DNA from: Ascidia mentula
Taxonomy: Eukaryota > Chordata > Ascidiacea > Phlebobranchia > Ascidiidae
Assembly: GCA_947561715.1 (NCBI GenBank)
Contig: OX387199.1
Coordinates: forward strand, 13,769,001 to 13,833,000
DNA length: 64,000 bases
Reading direction: 5' to 3'
Positions 1 through 10,741 of the stretch are shown here, in pieces; position 1 is the first letter of the stretch; the number at the start of each line of letters is the position of its first letter. A model generated the notes under the pieces. It worked only from the letters and a program-made list of their open reading frames with translations, was not told the origin of the DNA and ran no database searches. Both the position numbers and the translations under genes were made by a program.

Positions 1-1055
1 TATTGGAATTTGATCTAACTGAACAGAGAAATGGGTGTTTGTGGTGTTTTTACCGATCAGGATGTAAGAGGTCTTGCTAGTGTTTAGTGTTAGTTTGTTA
101 CCGCTAAGCCAATTGGATACATGTTTTTAAAGATACTGTGTTGTCAGCTGCCATGATGAGGCATGTGTCATCAGCAAATAAGGTGGTGGAAAATGTGCTA
201 GCTAGAGGCAGATCAGTGGTCCTAGTGCAGAGCCTTGTGGAATTCCACATGTCATGGGTGCAAGTGATGAATTGATGCCATTAACAACTGTGTATTGGTG
301 TCTGTTTGACAAGTAGGATTGAAATAATTGTGAAGTGATTCCCCTCATGCCAAATAATTTATCCATTTTTGAGAGTAGTATTTTGTGATCAACTGTGTAA
401 AATGCCTTTGATAACATTAGTTCATTGTAAATTTTGTGTAGTGCCAAATCAGTGTTCATACAATAGTTTTTTTTTTTCTAGGTAGTCATAAATCCTTCGA
501 TGCATAAGTCTTTCAAATACTTTACTGAAAGTTGGAAGAAGAGATATGGGCCTGTAATTTGTACATTGGTCAGTTGAGCCAGACTTGTGTATTGGAATAA
601 ATCAGGATAAATTCCCTGCAGTAGACATTTGTTGAAGATGGCACAAATGTGAGGCGATACGATTTCATTTGCCATTTTAATGAATTTGGGTGGTATGTGG
701 ATGTGATGAGATTCTTTTTATGTTTTTAGTGAGTGTAGGTATACACTGTGATATTTCATGATCAGTAAATGGGGTTAGGTAGAAGAAATTTCTGTGAGTG
801 GCGTGTTGTTGCAGATGGAATGTTTGATGCCAGTTTTGATCCAATAGTTGCTGTTATTGAATTTCCCTCAATATTCAGTTTACCTGTGGTGTTACACTTT
901 TTACGTTTTATATTTACAAGGTCACGAATTACTTGCCAAGTGGATTTGGAATTGTTGGCATAATTGCCAGATACATGTGAGTAATTTGCTTGTGAATAAA
1001 CCAATGAGTCTCCAAGATGCTGTGAAAAAATTCTTTGGAAGCCTGCAGCAATAAT
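1..1055 (-). pseudogene. LINE reverse transcriptase fragment
   Basis: Three minus-strand frames give consecutive parts of a non-LTR retrotransposon RT. The linker before RT, with a STWQVIRDLV-like stretch, lies at about 762-1004. The finger region (TNVQITGPYLFFQLS, a decayed NYRPISLLP motif) is at 478-675. The palm region with the GIPQGSALGP motif is at 202-459. The catalytic FADDTCLIM motif reads from about 178 down to 150. The frames differ, so it is frameshifted. The element runs off the left edge of the window and its 3' end is not seen. It resembles the LINE at 36440-42915 (GVPQGSPLGP, YADDTCLIM) and may be the same family. It would normally nick DNA and copy its RNA into the nick. This copy is dead. 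Confidence 0.85.
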
Positions 1056-2129
1056 GCATCTAATCAGCGACGGGAGTGGGACTTCGACGAAGTGGAGTTA
1101 TCGGGTGTGAACTAAAAAAAACGACTTTTCTACTCCACTCAACGAAAGAGCATCCTACGAAATTGAAGAGTGTTGTGTACCAAAGTTGTTTACAGGACAG
1201 GGACCCCATTATCCAGGCTTGCTTGATAATAAACCATTCCATGACACAATCTTATTGAATTCATTATACTCTCTGGATATATATGTTTCAGCTACATCCC
1301 ACATACGGCTGTAAGTAAGTCTCTTGCATATTCTTGGATAATTTCTGGGCCTCTAGTGTAGTCTTTCCATATGAATATAACTTGGTTGTCACCTGTAGCA
1401 AATATCTTAAAATTGAGTGGTAACTTTTATTGAAGTTGTGATAAGCTGCCAGTACTTCGGCATGGTCCCCTCTGGAAGTCTGTAGACACAAATGGTGATG
1501 GGGGCCATTGGCGATACATGGAGGTTGGGGGGCATGCCGGGGATTTTAAATATGTGTGCAGCCCGGTAGAATCATATCCTTTATGGCAAGTTCCAAGACA
1601 GAGTTGTGAAGCCTCATATTATACGTTTCCTTCCTTCATGGAGTAGGAGACAACTAGATCATTCTCCAGGAACCCTCGTGGTCCTATCTCAGCATAGAAC
1701 AATGAGAGCCTACCTATAGTAATGTATGAAGTTCGTAAGATACACTTTTTCCAAACGCATCCTTTTTACTTGCAGCTACTCCTTGTCCTCATCAAATACG
1801 TTGTGCTCCCCTAGCTGTCTTAAACTCTGACATAACATCCAGAGGCATCACTTTATAGAGATCCAGGAAAGTGGTCAATCACTCTGAATATAAAGAAGGT
1901 TTTTCTATCAAACAAGTCGCCACTTTTGCCTGGAACCTCCCAAGAATAAGTGGCTTCGATACTTCAAGCAACCCACCATCTTCTACACCAGTGGTAATCG
2001 CCCGCTTTTAGGCCCTGGATCAAAATCGCCCCCATATATTTTTTATGGACTAAATTTCTTGGCGCTTTAGATAAACAATTTGACAATATCACAAAACAAA
2101 CACAATTTATTGAAATACCAAGCTAATGA
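1056..2129. other. Unassigned stretch
   Basis: No convincing coding region is visible. Short open frames of 60-68 codons occur on both strands at 1060-1490 but show no recognisable motif. At 1989 a CAGTGGTAATCGCCCGC sequence resembles a hAT terminus and could be the 3' end of the hAT fossil that follows. No matching opposite end was found. Confidence 0.4.
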
Positions 2130-3240
2130 GACCCTTATGCCTGATATTTAAAGTCGTATTGCATTTCCTCCAATGTTGTTCATGTCGAGACGATTACGAT
2201 ATTTGTTACGCATGTGTAGCACTTCACTAAAACCTTGCTCGGCAATATATGTTGTCGGAAACGCCAGTAATAATAATTTCACTCTCTCCCACAATTTGGG
2301 AAAACGACCACTGCACTTGATCCCAAAATCTACCCAGCCATGTGTGTTAAAAATGATAAGAGCTTCTTCGTCACTTTGCATGTCTATTAGAAGTTCCTGC
2401 GTGATTTGGTTTACCGGGATGCTAGTTCTTAAATCTGCATGTCTTGTCTAACAGCTTTCAGATGTTCACATCCTCGACAGTCGTGAAAAGTAAAACAAAT
2501 TTTTTTTCTGTCAGGGAACTGCTGGTAAATTTCCAGTTTGTTAATTAGACCACAAACAATGGTTTTGCACTGCACCAACGTAACTTTTTTACCTTGGAGT
2601 CATTTTCTCCAAGAAACTCCACTAGTGTTGTGAAGTTCGCTGTATCTTGAAAGAGACTCACATTTTGACAACCAACGAACCTCAGTGTATAGAAGGAGAC
2701 GATCAAACTCATCATCATTTTCTTCGCAAAGCAGCCGAAAAAATCGGCAAGACGTTTTGCTACCAAATGTTGACGGTGTATCACACAATGGACAGCAAAT
2801 AGATGAGGAACTTCGTGCCGAAGTAAGGATATAAACCCGCGTTATCTGCTACTATATTCATAATTGGGATAGATTTTTCCTGCAAGTAGGCTACTAAGGT
2901 TTGATATATTGTTTGACCATTGGTGTTTGTTTCCAGATACTTGCAAAATAAAAGCTTCATGTTGTGGTTTCATCCAATTGTAAGCGAAAAACGTTTTTTG
3001 TAAGACAAATTTCACCAATTCTTCGTTTTACAGTTGTGTCGCTTAGCGGAACAGATCCGAGTATGGGTGCGGGGTTTCGCTCCATACAGTATAAATTATT
3101 TCTTTGGCAGCAGGTACTATTAGCCTTTCCCCGACATTAAATGGAAGGCCTTCTGTTGCTATCAGCCAAGATACTTTGTAGGAAGCAATCAAACCTTTGG
3201 TATTTCGACGCCTCCTTACTTTCAAAGCCTGAGTAAATGA
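2130..3240 (-). pseudogene. hAT transposase, ZBED5/SCAND3 type, broken
   Basis: Minus-strand frames line up with the cellular and transposon ZBED5/SCAND3-like hAT proteins. The upstream part (3225-3043) has GLIASYKVSWLIA followed by PAAKEIIYTVW. The middle (2788-2545, split over two frames) has IHRQHLVAK, then RLLCEENDDEFDRLL and TEVRWLSKCESL. The C-terminal dimerisation region (2381-2148) has LLLAFPTTYIAEQGFSEV and RNKYRNRLD. The order is correct for one gene, but frameshifts, gaps and stops separate the parts. It is therefore a fossil of a cut-and-paste transposase. Confidence 0.85.
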
Positions 3241-3396
3241 TCTTGCAACCTTGGCGGCTTCATTGCCTCATTTGTAAGAGTTTTCTTGCATTGCATTTTT
3301 GTCAATTTTATGTTTTTTGTTTATACGTTTGGTATTTTAATGTATAATTCATTTTGTTTAGATATTTATACCAATAGATCACCTAGTTTAAAAAAT

Positions 3397-4740
3397 GACA
3401 TCTGTCCTGAATGTTGTCGATGTTGCTGATCTCGTGGAAAGAGTGGAGGACCACATACCTGGGTCAACAATTCCAGACGTGGAAAATCCAATGAACAAAC
3501 TTGACACTAAACAGTTGTAATGAAAAGCTCGTCTGACTTTTTTGCTTTATGCGCGCGTGACTATTTATCGCCGTGTGGGCGTTTTTTAAACTAGTAGAAG
3601 ACTTGAGAGACGTCAGAGACGGGATAGAAATCGCTATATAGTAACCTGGCATGACATAAAAAACGACATGAGTGACGAAGAGGAAGACATAACTGTGGCA
3701 GACAGTGAACGGAAAGGTGGTAAGACTTAACGGACGACGAAGAGCCGATAAGAAAAAGTCCGAAGACAACAAGTCTAGACTGGCTACTAAACGACAACAA
3801 CTGGGACTCAAGAACATGTGCCCACAAAGGGATCTCGGCACAATGTACATGCGAACAAGAGAATGATAGAAGAGAACCTAATAAACTTAGAAGAAACAGA
3901 CGCTGTTATGGAAGCAGCAATCGACGCAGGACTAATAGAGTACGTACTGGCTTAACGGTACCAATGGTGTGGTACGAGTGTAGTAGTACGTACTTGTGTT
4001 ATTATTAACAAAAGATTTTGATTGAAACAATGAGCGAGTTTGTTATACACACCGAACTGTCTGTCACGGTATCACGGGCCTCCAACGCGGCTTGAATCAG
4101 TACTACCTTGAGGTCTTGCACGGTTAATCTCTTTCCATTCCACTGTATGTCCTTCGCTTCATATATATATGCAATCGAAACGTCGAACAAACAAGTTTTT
4201 CTTTTGCCAGACGAGCTTTTCATTACTTGACACTAAACAATTCAAACAACAATACAGATTCACCAAAGAAACATTTATGTTTTTATTAAGAAGCGAATTG
4301 GAACAACAACAAAAATCTGCTATCCCACCAATTTTCCAACTGTTGATTGCTCTTCGTTTTGATTTTGCAATAGGCCACTTTCAAAGAAATGATGGAGACC
4401 TGCTGATGTGCATCCAAAAGGAGATTATTTGTACAGTTTTCAGGAAGTCATTCCCTGGTGTTGTGGTTGCAAGCTCACCCGGTGGAGATGAAGCAGAAAT
4501 ATTTAGAAATAGAAAAGGTTTGTTATGCAGATATAATATTCACCGATGTTGTTTGCAGATGGCCAGGCTCCACACATTACTCCAGAATTTTTGATAACAA
4601 TTTACTTTATTCTTATTTTAAAAGAGTTATAACACAAGGTGGGGTAATAGAAAGGGCATTTGGTTTTCTAAGGCAAAGATTACAATGCCAAAAATACCGC
4701 TGAGAACCCACCTCGACACATTTTGTTTTCATAACCTAGC
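3397..4740 (+). pseudogene. PIF/Harbinger transposase, broken and interrupted
   Basis: A start codon at 3397 opens a 41-codon frame whose end (ENPMNKLDTKQ) matches the N-terminal region of HARBI1-like transposases. The protein resumes at about 4227 with QQYRFTKETFMFLL, then GHFQRNDGDLL, SPGGDEAEIFRNRKG, RWPGSTHYSRIFDN (second catalytic Asp region, here with Tyr in place of the usual HD) and GGVIERAFGFL (catalytic Glu region). Several frameshifts and deletions separate these motifs. A 710-bp TIR element sits between the two parts. It belongs to the same superfamily as the intact transposase at 9698-10741 but has diverged far from it. Confidence 0.85.
3517..4226. mobile_element. 710-bp TIR element inside the Harbinger fossil
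   Basis: The left end GTAATGAAAAGCTCGTCTG (3517-3535) is repeated in reverse at the right end (4208-4226). The flanks carry a 16-bp direct repeat, TTGACACTAAACAGTT at 3501-3516 and TTGACACTAAACAATT at 4227-4242, with one mismatch. This looks like an insertion with target duplication into the Harbinger coding sequence. Inside are short frames with no recognised motif. An acidic stretch MSDEEEDITVADSE (+) lies near 3669, and a 72-codon minus frame occupies 4005-4223. Both ends happen to read MKSS from an ATG in the TIR. A 16-bp duplication is long for a DNA transposon, so the superfamily is unknown. Confidence 0.65.
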
Positions 4741-5099
4741 CAAATAACTGCCGCTTGTATAAGCTTGATTACACGCGTGGCCTAATTTGTCTACGCCAAA
4801 TAAATAGCGCACGTTTTATGTTGCTTACTCAGGCCTTACTGTCGGTAAGTGTGGCTTATTTTGTCAATTGTGAATTTTGTATGTTTATCGCTTGTATTTA
4901 TTTCCAGAAAACCTTTTGAATAAATAAGTGGGAAAGTGCGTATGAGTTGTAGACAGCGGCAATTGAGCAACACACCACAGCTACAAATTAAAAAGCTGCG
5001 GTTTACAATATAGTTTCAGAGGAAGAAACCGACAGATAGATCCATTGGCATTCTCCACAGAAAAACCAAATCATTAGAGAAACCTTTGTTTAACATAAG
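4741..5099. other. Unassigned stretch
   Basis: No coding region, repeat or RNA gene was recognised here. Confidence 0.4.
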
Positions 5100-5290
5100 T
5101 TTTTGTTGTTGTTATAGTTTGTAACCTTAACACATATATTGTTTGTAACCTTAAACACATATATTCATTTTTTTTATACTCTCTCTTGTTTTATTCATTT
5201 GTGCACTTTCAAATACACAACATTAGTCTCGCCGGATGATAGACTAAACGTCGGTTTCAATAAACATTTTCGAAACTTAAGAGCAACTCC
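5100..5290 (+). repeat. Penelope-like element 3' tail fragment
   Basis: The stretch GTCTCGCCGGATGATAGAC at about 5226, followed by TAAACGTCGGTTTC, matches the tail of the Penelope-like copies at 51183-51226 (read on the minus strand) and 56410-56450. In those copies it corresponds to a hammerhead-like stem II. A 5' coding part is not present here. A short repeated TTGTAACCTTAA segment precedes it near 5119 and 5142. Confidence 0.55.
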
Positions 5291-5694
5291 CATTAATTAC
5301 TATGCGCGGCAGAAAAATAGCAGTACAAAAAATTATAATTTCTAAAAAGACACTCTAACCTAAATGGAAAAACAGCAGTAAGTTCAAACAGGTGAGCCAA
5401 ATTTTAGCCAGGTTGCAGATACAAAATTCGATCGAAATAAACTGGTCCAATATCGCGGAAATCTGATCTCTACCAGACTTCCTCTAGTATAGCCTACTGT
5501 ATGCTACTGTGTCCCGAAATGAAGAACAGGCCTCTATCATTGCTGGGATGGTTTTGCCAACAATTTTAGAATATTTATAAAATGCGCGCAATCCCGATTA
5601 GACATCGACTAAATAATAACAGCAGTTACTTTGCTACTGCGCTACCACCTCACATAAATCAACCACGTGGATTCTCGGCGAAAGTTACGCGAAA

Positions 5695-5830
5695 ACACGA
5701 TCAAATTTATGGTTGATCCCGATCAACTGATCGGAGTTTCTGAATACCAACTTGATCCGATCCAAGATCTCGGATCGGTTAATCCCAGAATCGTGGATCA
5801 ATCTTGATCGGGGTTTATGAATTCCATCCT
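5695..5830. repeat. GATC-dense palindromic block
   Basis: GATC occurs about ten times in roughly 110 bases (5699-5809), many as parts of short palindromes such as AGATCT and CCGATCAACTGATCGG. The paired phrases TTTCTGAATACCA and TTTATGAATTCCA suggest two degenerate subrepeats. It could be the terminal repeat of a small DNA transposon, by analogy with the subrepeated Harbinger ends at 7027. No partner end was found. Confidence 0.45.
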
Positions 5831-6149
5831 CGATGGTTCACATGGAAAACATGATTTGCTTGATAATTGAAAAAAAAAACTTGAAAATATAAAAGTATAA
5901 CACCTGTTAAAAGGAATAGGAATTTTTATTTCCCAATTTTTCTTTGCGTTGAAAAAATTTATTCCTAAACATTTTTAATGTGTTGATAACATCTATGTTG
6001 GTTGTGAAGCCAACATTAAAGTCTTCAGTAAAAAATAGCGACAACTAACCGATGTGGAACGAAAATCTTGTAGTGAAAAAATTTACCACCAACCAACATG
6101 ACAGACAAATCATCGAAAATGCAGTAAGTAAATATGTCCATCCCAGCTA

Positions 6150-6715
6150 ACACAAAACGTTATGTCAACTTTCGTAACGTTTTTTAAAAGTTGTCCAATG
6201 GTTTCAGATCGTTTTCTTTTTGTCAAAGTAAATGTTTCATAAAGGTTGCATGATATAACGTTGGCCTTCAACGTAACTCAAACGATATTTCGACGGTCAA
6301 TTAAACACGACTTGGAAAAAACGTTTTTATGTGGACCGAACACAACATTTTAGTGATGTTATTGAACATACGTACCGATATGAACGTTTCTGTATCGTTA
6401 ATATAAGACGTAATAAAACTGTTTTACATTAACGTTTGTATGAGGTAACGTTAATCTGTTTTAAAAACGTTATTTTAATTAAATTTTAAAATGTACGTTC
6501 TTTTAACGTTATTTACAAACTAAACAAAAACGTTTCGTATTGACGTGATCGTTTGATTACATTAATATGTTTTACAAACGTTGTTTAAAATAAGTTTTAA
6601 ATAACTAAATAAAATCCTGTCGCATGTACGAAACTTTTTTTAGTATGCTCAGTTATATACTGTCTATTACCAACTTTTTATATATTATATTTCGTTCACG
6701 CGCAAAACGTTGCAG
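6150..6715. repeat. AACGTT-rich degenerate repeat block
   Basis: The palindromic hexamer AACGTT occurs 12 times between 6156 and about 6711 in AT-rich DNA, often within AAAACGTT or TAACGTT. Spacing is irregular, so this is not a simple tandem array. No open reading frame of note overlaps it. It may be an old satellite-like or MITE sequence. Confidence 0.55.
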
Positions 6716-6772
6716 TTAATTGCATATCTTTTTTAAGCAATAGTGAAATATTTATTCAAAATATGCCTTGGT

Positions 6773-7023
6773 CTTTGGCCGTGTGGTTAGAAAAAGAACG
6801 CGAAGAGGAGGGTTGCATTCCATCTAAGTGGATTGAGGGTACAAGTGTGCGTTGGCCCAACAAGTGGACCCAAAAGAAAATTGTAAAGTGTTTCGTCTTG
6901 TTAAAGTAAAATTTCGTTCAGGTTTTTTTTTTTTTCTTTGCAATTAATATTTTACTCAAAAATTTCATTGCATTACTTGCAGATTCAAAAACTGCTTGTG
7001 AGGTTTATGATGACACCACTTCA
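6773..7023 (+). pseudogene. Coding-like exon pair cut by Harbinger insertion
   Basis: An ATG at 6773 opens a frame beginning MPWSLAVWLEKE and continuing EEEGCIPSKWIEGTSVRWPN, a Trp- and Pro-containing pattern that looks like real protein. A frame change follows (KENCKVFRLVK in another frame). A GTAAAA donor and TTACTTGCAG acceptor then frame a roughly 90-bp AT-rich intron before a second exon-like piece (DSKTACEVYDDTTS). The piece ends at the CTA where Harbinger-1 begins. It resembles the N-terminus of an uncharacterised animal protein, but I cannot name the family. The segment from 6824 is repeated at 11352-11553. Confidence 0.35.
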
Positions 7024-7026
7024 CTA

Positions 7027-7145
7027 GGGGTGGAATGCAGAAACCCCGCTTAACTTAATCCGGGATTAACTTTTAAGCCCGGCTTAAAATTGCTATGCAG
7101 AAACCCCGCTTAACTCCTTCTCAGCTAAGCTCGGCTTAACTTTTG
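7027..7145. repeat. Harbinger-1 left terminal repeat with subrepeats
   Basis: The motif ATGCAGAAACCCCGCTTAAC occurs twice, about 60 bases apart (near 7036 and 7096), each followed by AAGCYSGGCTTAA-type palindromes. These are likely transposase or Myb-protein binding sites. The arrangement is mirrored at the right end. Confidence 0.8.
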
Positions 7146-7454
7146 GCGGGAAATTGTAGATCCCGGTTGTCAGGCATTCGGTGGATTGACAGTGCAGTGT
7201 TTTCATATTACAGGCCACTTCTTTCGAAGATGCGGCGCAAAAAAAGTTAAAAATAGAGCTTTTTACGTTTGTAGTGAATTGAATTTGAAGATTTTTTTAT
7301 TATTTTACCAAAGGTGAGCTGCATAATTATAATTAACTAGTTTAGGTAGTAGTAGTACAGTTTTTTTTTAAATAAACAAGTTTTGTATTTGCAGATAGGT
7401 GTACCTTTGTTATTTTCCATTCGTAACAAAAATATTAAAAAATCTTATTTGAAA

Positions 7455-8513
7455 ATGGCTCAGAATATGCCATCTACCCCCGTCCAACCCTCACAGGCCA
7501 AAAGACCGCAACCCTCACAGGCCAAAATGAAAATTTCACTGAAACTGAGCGGTGCCTATTTGTTGACATTATTGGAGAAGGTAATTTCTTCTCCATAATT
7601 GAAAACAAAAGGACTGATGGGGCTACCTTGAAGACCAAAAAGGAAAAATGGTTGCTTCTTGCTGACAAGTTCAATGCCTGCACATCATCGCAGGCAAGGA
7701 ATGTGGACGCCTTGCAGAGGTTGTGGAAAAACCTCAAAGACAAGGCTCGCAAGGGGTCAACCGCCCAGCGAAGAGCCACTTTCCAAACTGGAGGCGGCAA
7801 GCCAGCTGAGCCATTGGATGCTTTGTCGAGCAGAGTCTCAGGTAGCCTATACAGATATCGTTTGACAAATTTTTGTTATGATTTGCTAAAATTGTTTTGC
7901 TTGCATTTGTAGCCATGATAACCGGGCAGGTACACCCGCTGTGCAACCTGTTTGACAAGGACGCGGAACTTGGTTCTGGTCAAGTAGAAGTTGGTGAGGT
8001 TTTTTGTGTTGAGGGCTTAAAGCTTAGATCATCAAAGTAGTTTATGACAGATAGTATCAAACAGTTATGGCAGGGTTATTCAGAGACAGGTTAAAGAAAA
8101 AAAGGAAATGATAGACAAAATGTTTTCTATAGACACAGAGATTTTTATGCAAGAATTATTATATGGCAGAACTTGTAAGTGGTCATGCAGAGGTGGATCC
8201 TGACGTCTTCCTTGTGCAGGCTGCAGCGCCCCTAAGCAATGCTGAAGGGTGTTGCAGTTCTGCAAGGTCTGCCCCTCAGCACAGCTATGCTGATCTGAGA
8301 AGGGAGATGTTAGAGAAGGAGATAGTTCGGAGAGCCGAACAACATCAGTGGCTCCGCAACCAGGAGGAGAGAGAAAAGATCGAACATGACCTTAAAGTTT
8401 TGCTTCTTAAACACCAGTATGTATTCTTGTATGAAGATGTAGCAGAGTTAATTTGTAGTTTTTTTGATTTATGTAGGTTTAACAAACATTACTCTGATGC
8501 ATTTTCACATTAG
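7455..8513 (+). pseudogene. Harbinger Myb/SANT-like DNA-binding protein, frameshifted
   Basis: ATG at 7455 starts MAQNMPSTPVQPSQAK with a repeated PSQAK. The domain continues in another frame from about 7525: FTETERCLFVDII, ENKRTDGATLKTKKEKW, LLADKFNA, then ALQRLWKNLKDKARK. This is the Myb_DNA-bind_5 trihelix pattern, with three hydrophobic helices carrying Trp. Exon 1 ends at 7841 before GTAGCC. Exon 2 (7913-7993) follows a TTTGTAG acceptor and is in phase. Exon 3 begins at 8191 and encodes a charged coiled-coil-like tail (REMLEKEIVRRAEQHQWL). The single frame change after PSQAK is shared by both copies, so it predates the duplication. The intact transposase lies convergent, downstream. Confidence 0.75.
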
Positions 8514-8519
8514 TGCATA

Positions 8520-9690
8520 TAACAGTTTGTTTACCTACTTGATGTTTTTGTAATTTAACCTTAGTGCAATTGTTTGTTCTTGTTGTTTTGTCACTAAGGT
8601 TAATCACTTGGCCAATTGTTCCCTCCTTAATCATTGTAAATAAAATTAACACAAACAATTTTAAAAATTAAATATTTTAATAAAAAAACTTTATTGAACT
8701 TTATTTTTTCTTGTTTTCATTCTTCTTTCTTTATTACAATGAACAAGAGGGCCTGCTTGTTCATTGCTTTACTTTGTTTTTATTTTAGTGTTTGTTTTTG
8801 TCCTATAATCCTAATATTGATCTCAAGGAAGGGCCTCTGTCCTGCTTTAACAAAAAAAACCTTGAGAAGTGATGTATTAGGTAGGACAGCAGGACAGATC
8901 GACAAAGTCGAGTCAAAAGGCTAAATAAAGTGCATTATTTTTACAGTTTGAACCATTGCATAAATGTGCAATAAATGGATGGATTTTTGTTTCAGTCGAT
9001 AACATTGTCATCATCGAGACATATGCACTTTTTTCACTTTTTTTTTTAAATGTATGGGTGTCCAAAGTGGACCGCTGCGGTATTGATTTGGGCATTTAAG
9101 TTCTTTAAAAATGTAAGTTAAATAAAATGCTTCACTGTCCTTCTTAGCAGTTTGGGAAACGATTGTTATGCAGTCGTATATTTGCATTTTTGCCTACGAA
9201 GAAAAACACCAGCCTGCGGGCGTCTTCACCTGATGAAAATTCCTCATTTAAAAAAGTTTAGGCGCCCCTGGTTCAATAACGAACACTTGTTGCAGTTACA
9301 GTATTTATTCCATAAGCCATACAGAATACTTGGGTGCAAAATATTTGGAGTTAATAACTTTGAAGATGAAAGCCAAAGCTAAAATGCTGTTATACATTAG
9401 AAATAGTAAACGTTTTGAACACTAACTGCGTTCATCATCAGTACTACAATGAGTGCATGCAAGAAAAGCGGCAGGGTAATAAAGGACTGAGCAGGCAGAA
9501 TAATAAAACACAATAGAATTTGTACACAAAATTTGAGATTTTCCAATCGCACCCATGAGGTAATCCCTGTGCCATCATTAGGTTTTTTTGGTAAGCAGGA
9601 CCTTTCGCCAGGAGCTCTATTATACCTGCTTTTACATGAAAAAAACTATTACATATTTCAAAAACTGCAAAATTTCAAAGGCATTATACA
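8520..9690. other. Harbinger-1 non-coding interior
   Basis: This AT-rich DNA lies between the two convergent genes. AATAAA-like polyadenylation signals for the plus gene occur near 8640 and 8680 (TAAATAAAATT, TTAATAAAAAAAC). For the minus gene, TTTATT stretches lie just downstream of its stop. No other coding sequence was recognised. Confidence 0.5.
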
Positions 9691-9697
9691 ATACAAA

Positions 9698-10741
9698 TTA
9701 TGAAAAATGATGCTCAATAAAGTATTGTCTAAATCTTCTACCATTAGTTGATGATGGTGCCTCTGCAGGTGGTGTGATGTTGATTTCTTCATCACTGGCT
9801 TCAAAAGGAATAACATCTCTTCTTTGAATTGCGAAGTTATGGAGGCACACAACTGCAACTATAATTGGAAGAGAGTTTTCAAGTTTTGTCCGCAAAGGAA
9901 TTCGAAGACATCGAAACCGCTGCTTCAAAACTCCAAAAGTTCTTTCGATAATTCCTCTTGTTTTTATGTGACTGCGATTATATCGAATTTCAGCTGGTGT
10001 TTGGGGATTCTGCAAGGGGGTTAGCAAATATTTACGACATGCATACCCCCCATCACTAAGTAAAATGCCAGAGTGGTGGTTGTCTTCCATCTCTGCACAT
10101 AACCTGCTGTTATCAAAAATCCTGGAGTCATGAGTGGAACCAGGCCATCGTGCAACAACATTAGTAATTTGCATCGATGGGTCACAGACACATTGGACAT
10201 TGATGGAAAAATAACCCTTACGGTTGCGAAACACTTCTGCGTTATCACCTCCAGGGGAGACTATTGGTATGTGAGTACAGTCAATAGCTCCGATGATAGA
10301 GGGAAACCGAGATATTGAATAGAACTTTTGCTTCACAGAAGACAGTTCATTAGCACTTGGAAACTTGATTAGAGTGTGGTGTAGCGATGCAATTAAACAA
10401 GTAATTCGCTTTACAACACGACACACAGTGGTTTGATGGCATTTAACCAAATCTCCATCACTAGTTTGAAAATGACCAGTTGCAAAAAACCGCAAGGTAA
10501 TCAGCAGCTGAATCATAGATGGTATTGCTTGCTGTCGCTGTGTAATACCAGGTTGTAATTTGGTATATAGTTCACCAACAACATCTTTTGTAAAACGGTA
10601 CCGGGATCTAAATTCTGCATCAGTGTAACGCTCCAAAGGGTTTTGCCAGTAATGAAGAGTCCTGTGTGGAATTGATGTTGTTTCTTCCACAAGATCTAAA
10701 TCATCATCATCAAGAAATGATAGAAGGTCCAAGGTTTCCAT
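9698..10741 (-). CDS. PIF/Harbinger transposase, intact
   Basis: This is a continuous 347-codon frame from ATG at 10741 to the stop at 9698, close to the 349 residues of vertebrate HARBI1. An acidic N-terminus (LSFLDDDDLDL) is followed by a helix-turn-helix-like region (RYRFTKDVVGELY, residues 48-60; CHQTTVCRVVKRI, 101-113). The catalytic triad is present: Asp154 in GAIDCTHIPI, Asp205 in WPGSTHDSRIFD and Glu266 in RGIIERTFGVLKQRF. HNFAIQRRD near residue 301 is also typical. It cuts the element out and reinserts it at 3-bp targets. No intron is needed. It is the best-preserved transposase of the window. Whether it is still active cannot be judged, because its partner gene is frameshifted. Confidence 0.95.
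   Translation of the reverse strand: METLDLLSFLDDDDLDLVEETTSIPHRTLHYWQNPLERYTDAEFRSRYRFTKDVVGELYTKLQPGITQRQQAIPSMIQLLITLRFFATGHFQTSDGDLVKCHQTTVCRVVKRITCLIASLHHTLIKFPSANELSSVKQKFYSISRFPSIIGAIDCTHIPIVSPGGDNAEVFRNRKGYFSINVQCVCDPSMQITNVVARWPGSTHDSRIFDNSRLCAEMEDNHHSGILLSDGGYACRKYLLTPLQNPQTPAEIRYNRSHIKTRGIIERTFGVLKQRFRCLRIPLRTKLENSLPIIVAVVCLHNFAIQRRDVIPFEASDEEINITPPAEAPSSTNGRRFRQYFIEHHFS

Noticed and set aside
3464..3850. 128-codon minus frame in the 710-bp TIR element
   Set aside because: It crosses the element end into Harbinger codons read antisense, so it is a chance frame.
7474..7800. 108-codon minus frame opposite the Myb-like gene (also at 12001-12327)
   Set aside because: It is the complement of conserved Myb-like codons and has no motif of its own.
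9225..9250. CTGATGA within Harbinger as a ribozyme core
   Set aside because: No stem II or GAAA follows in register.
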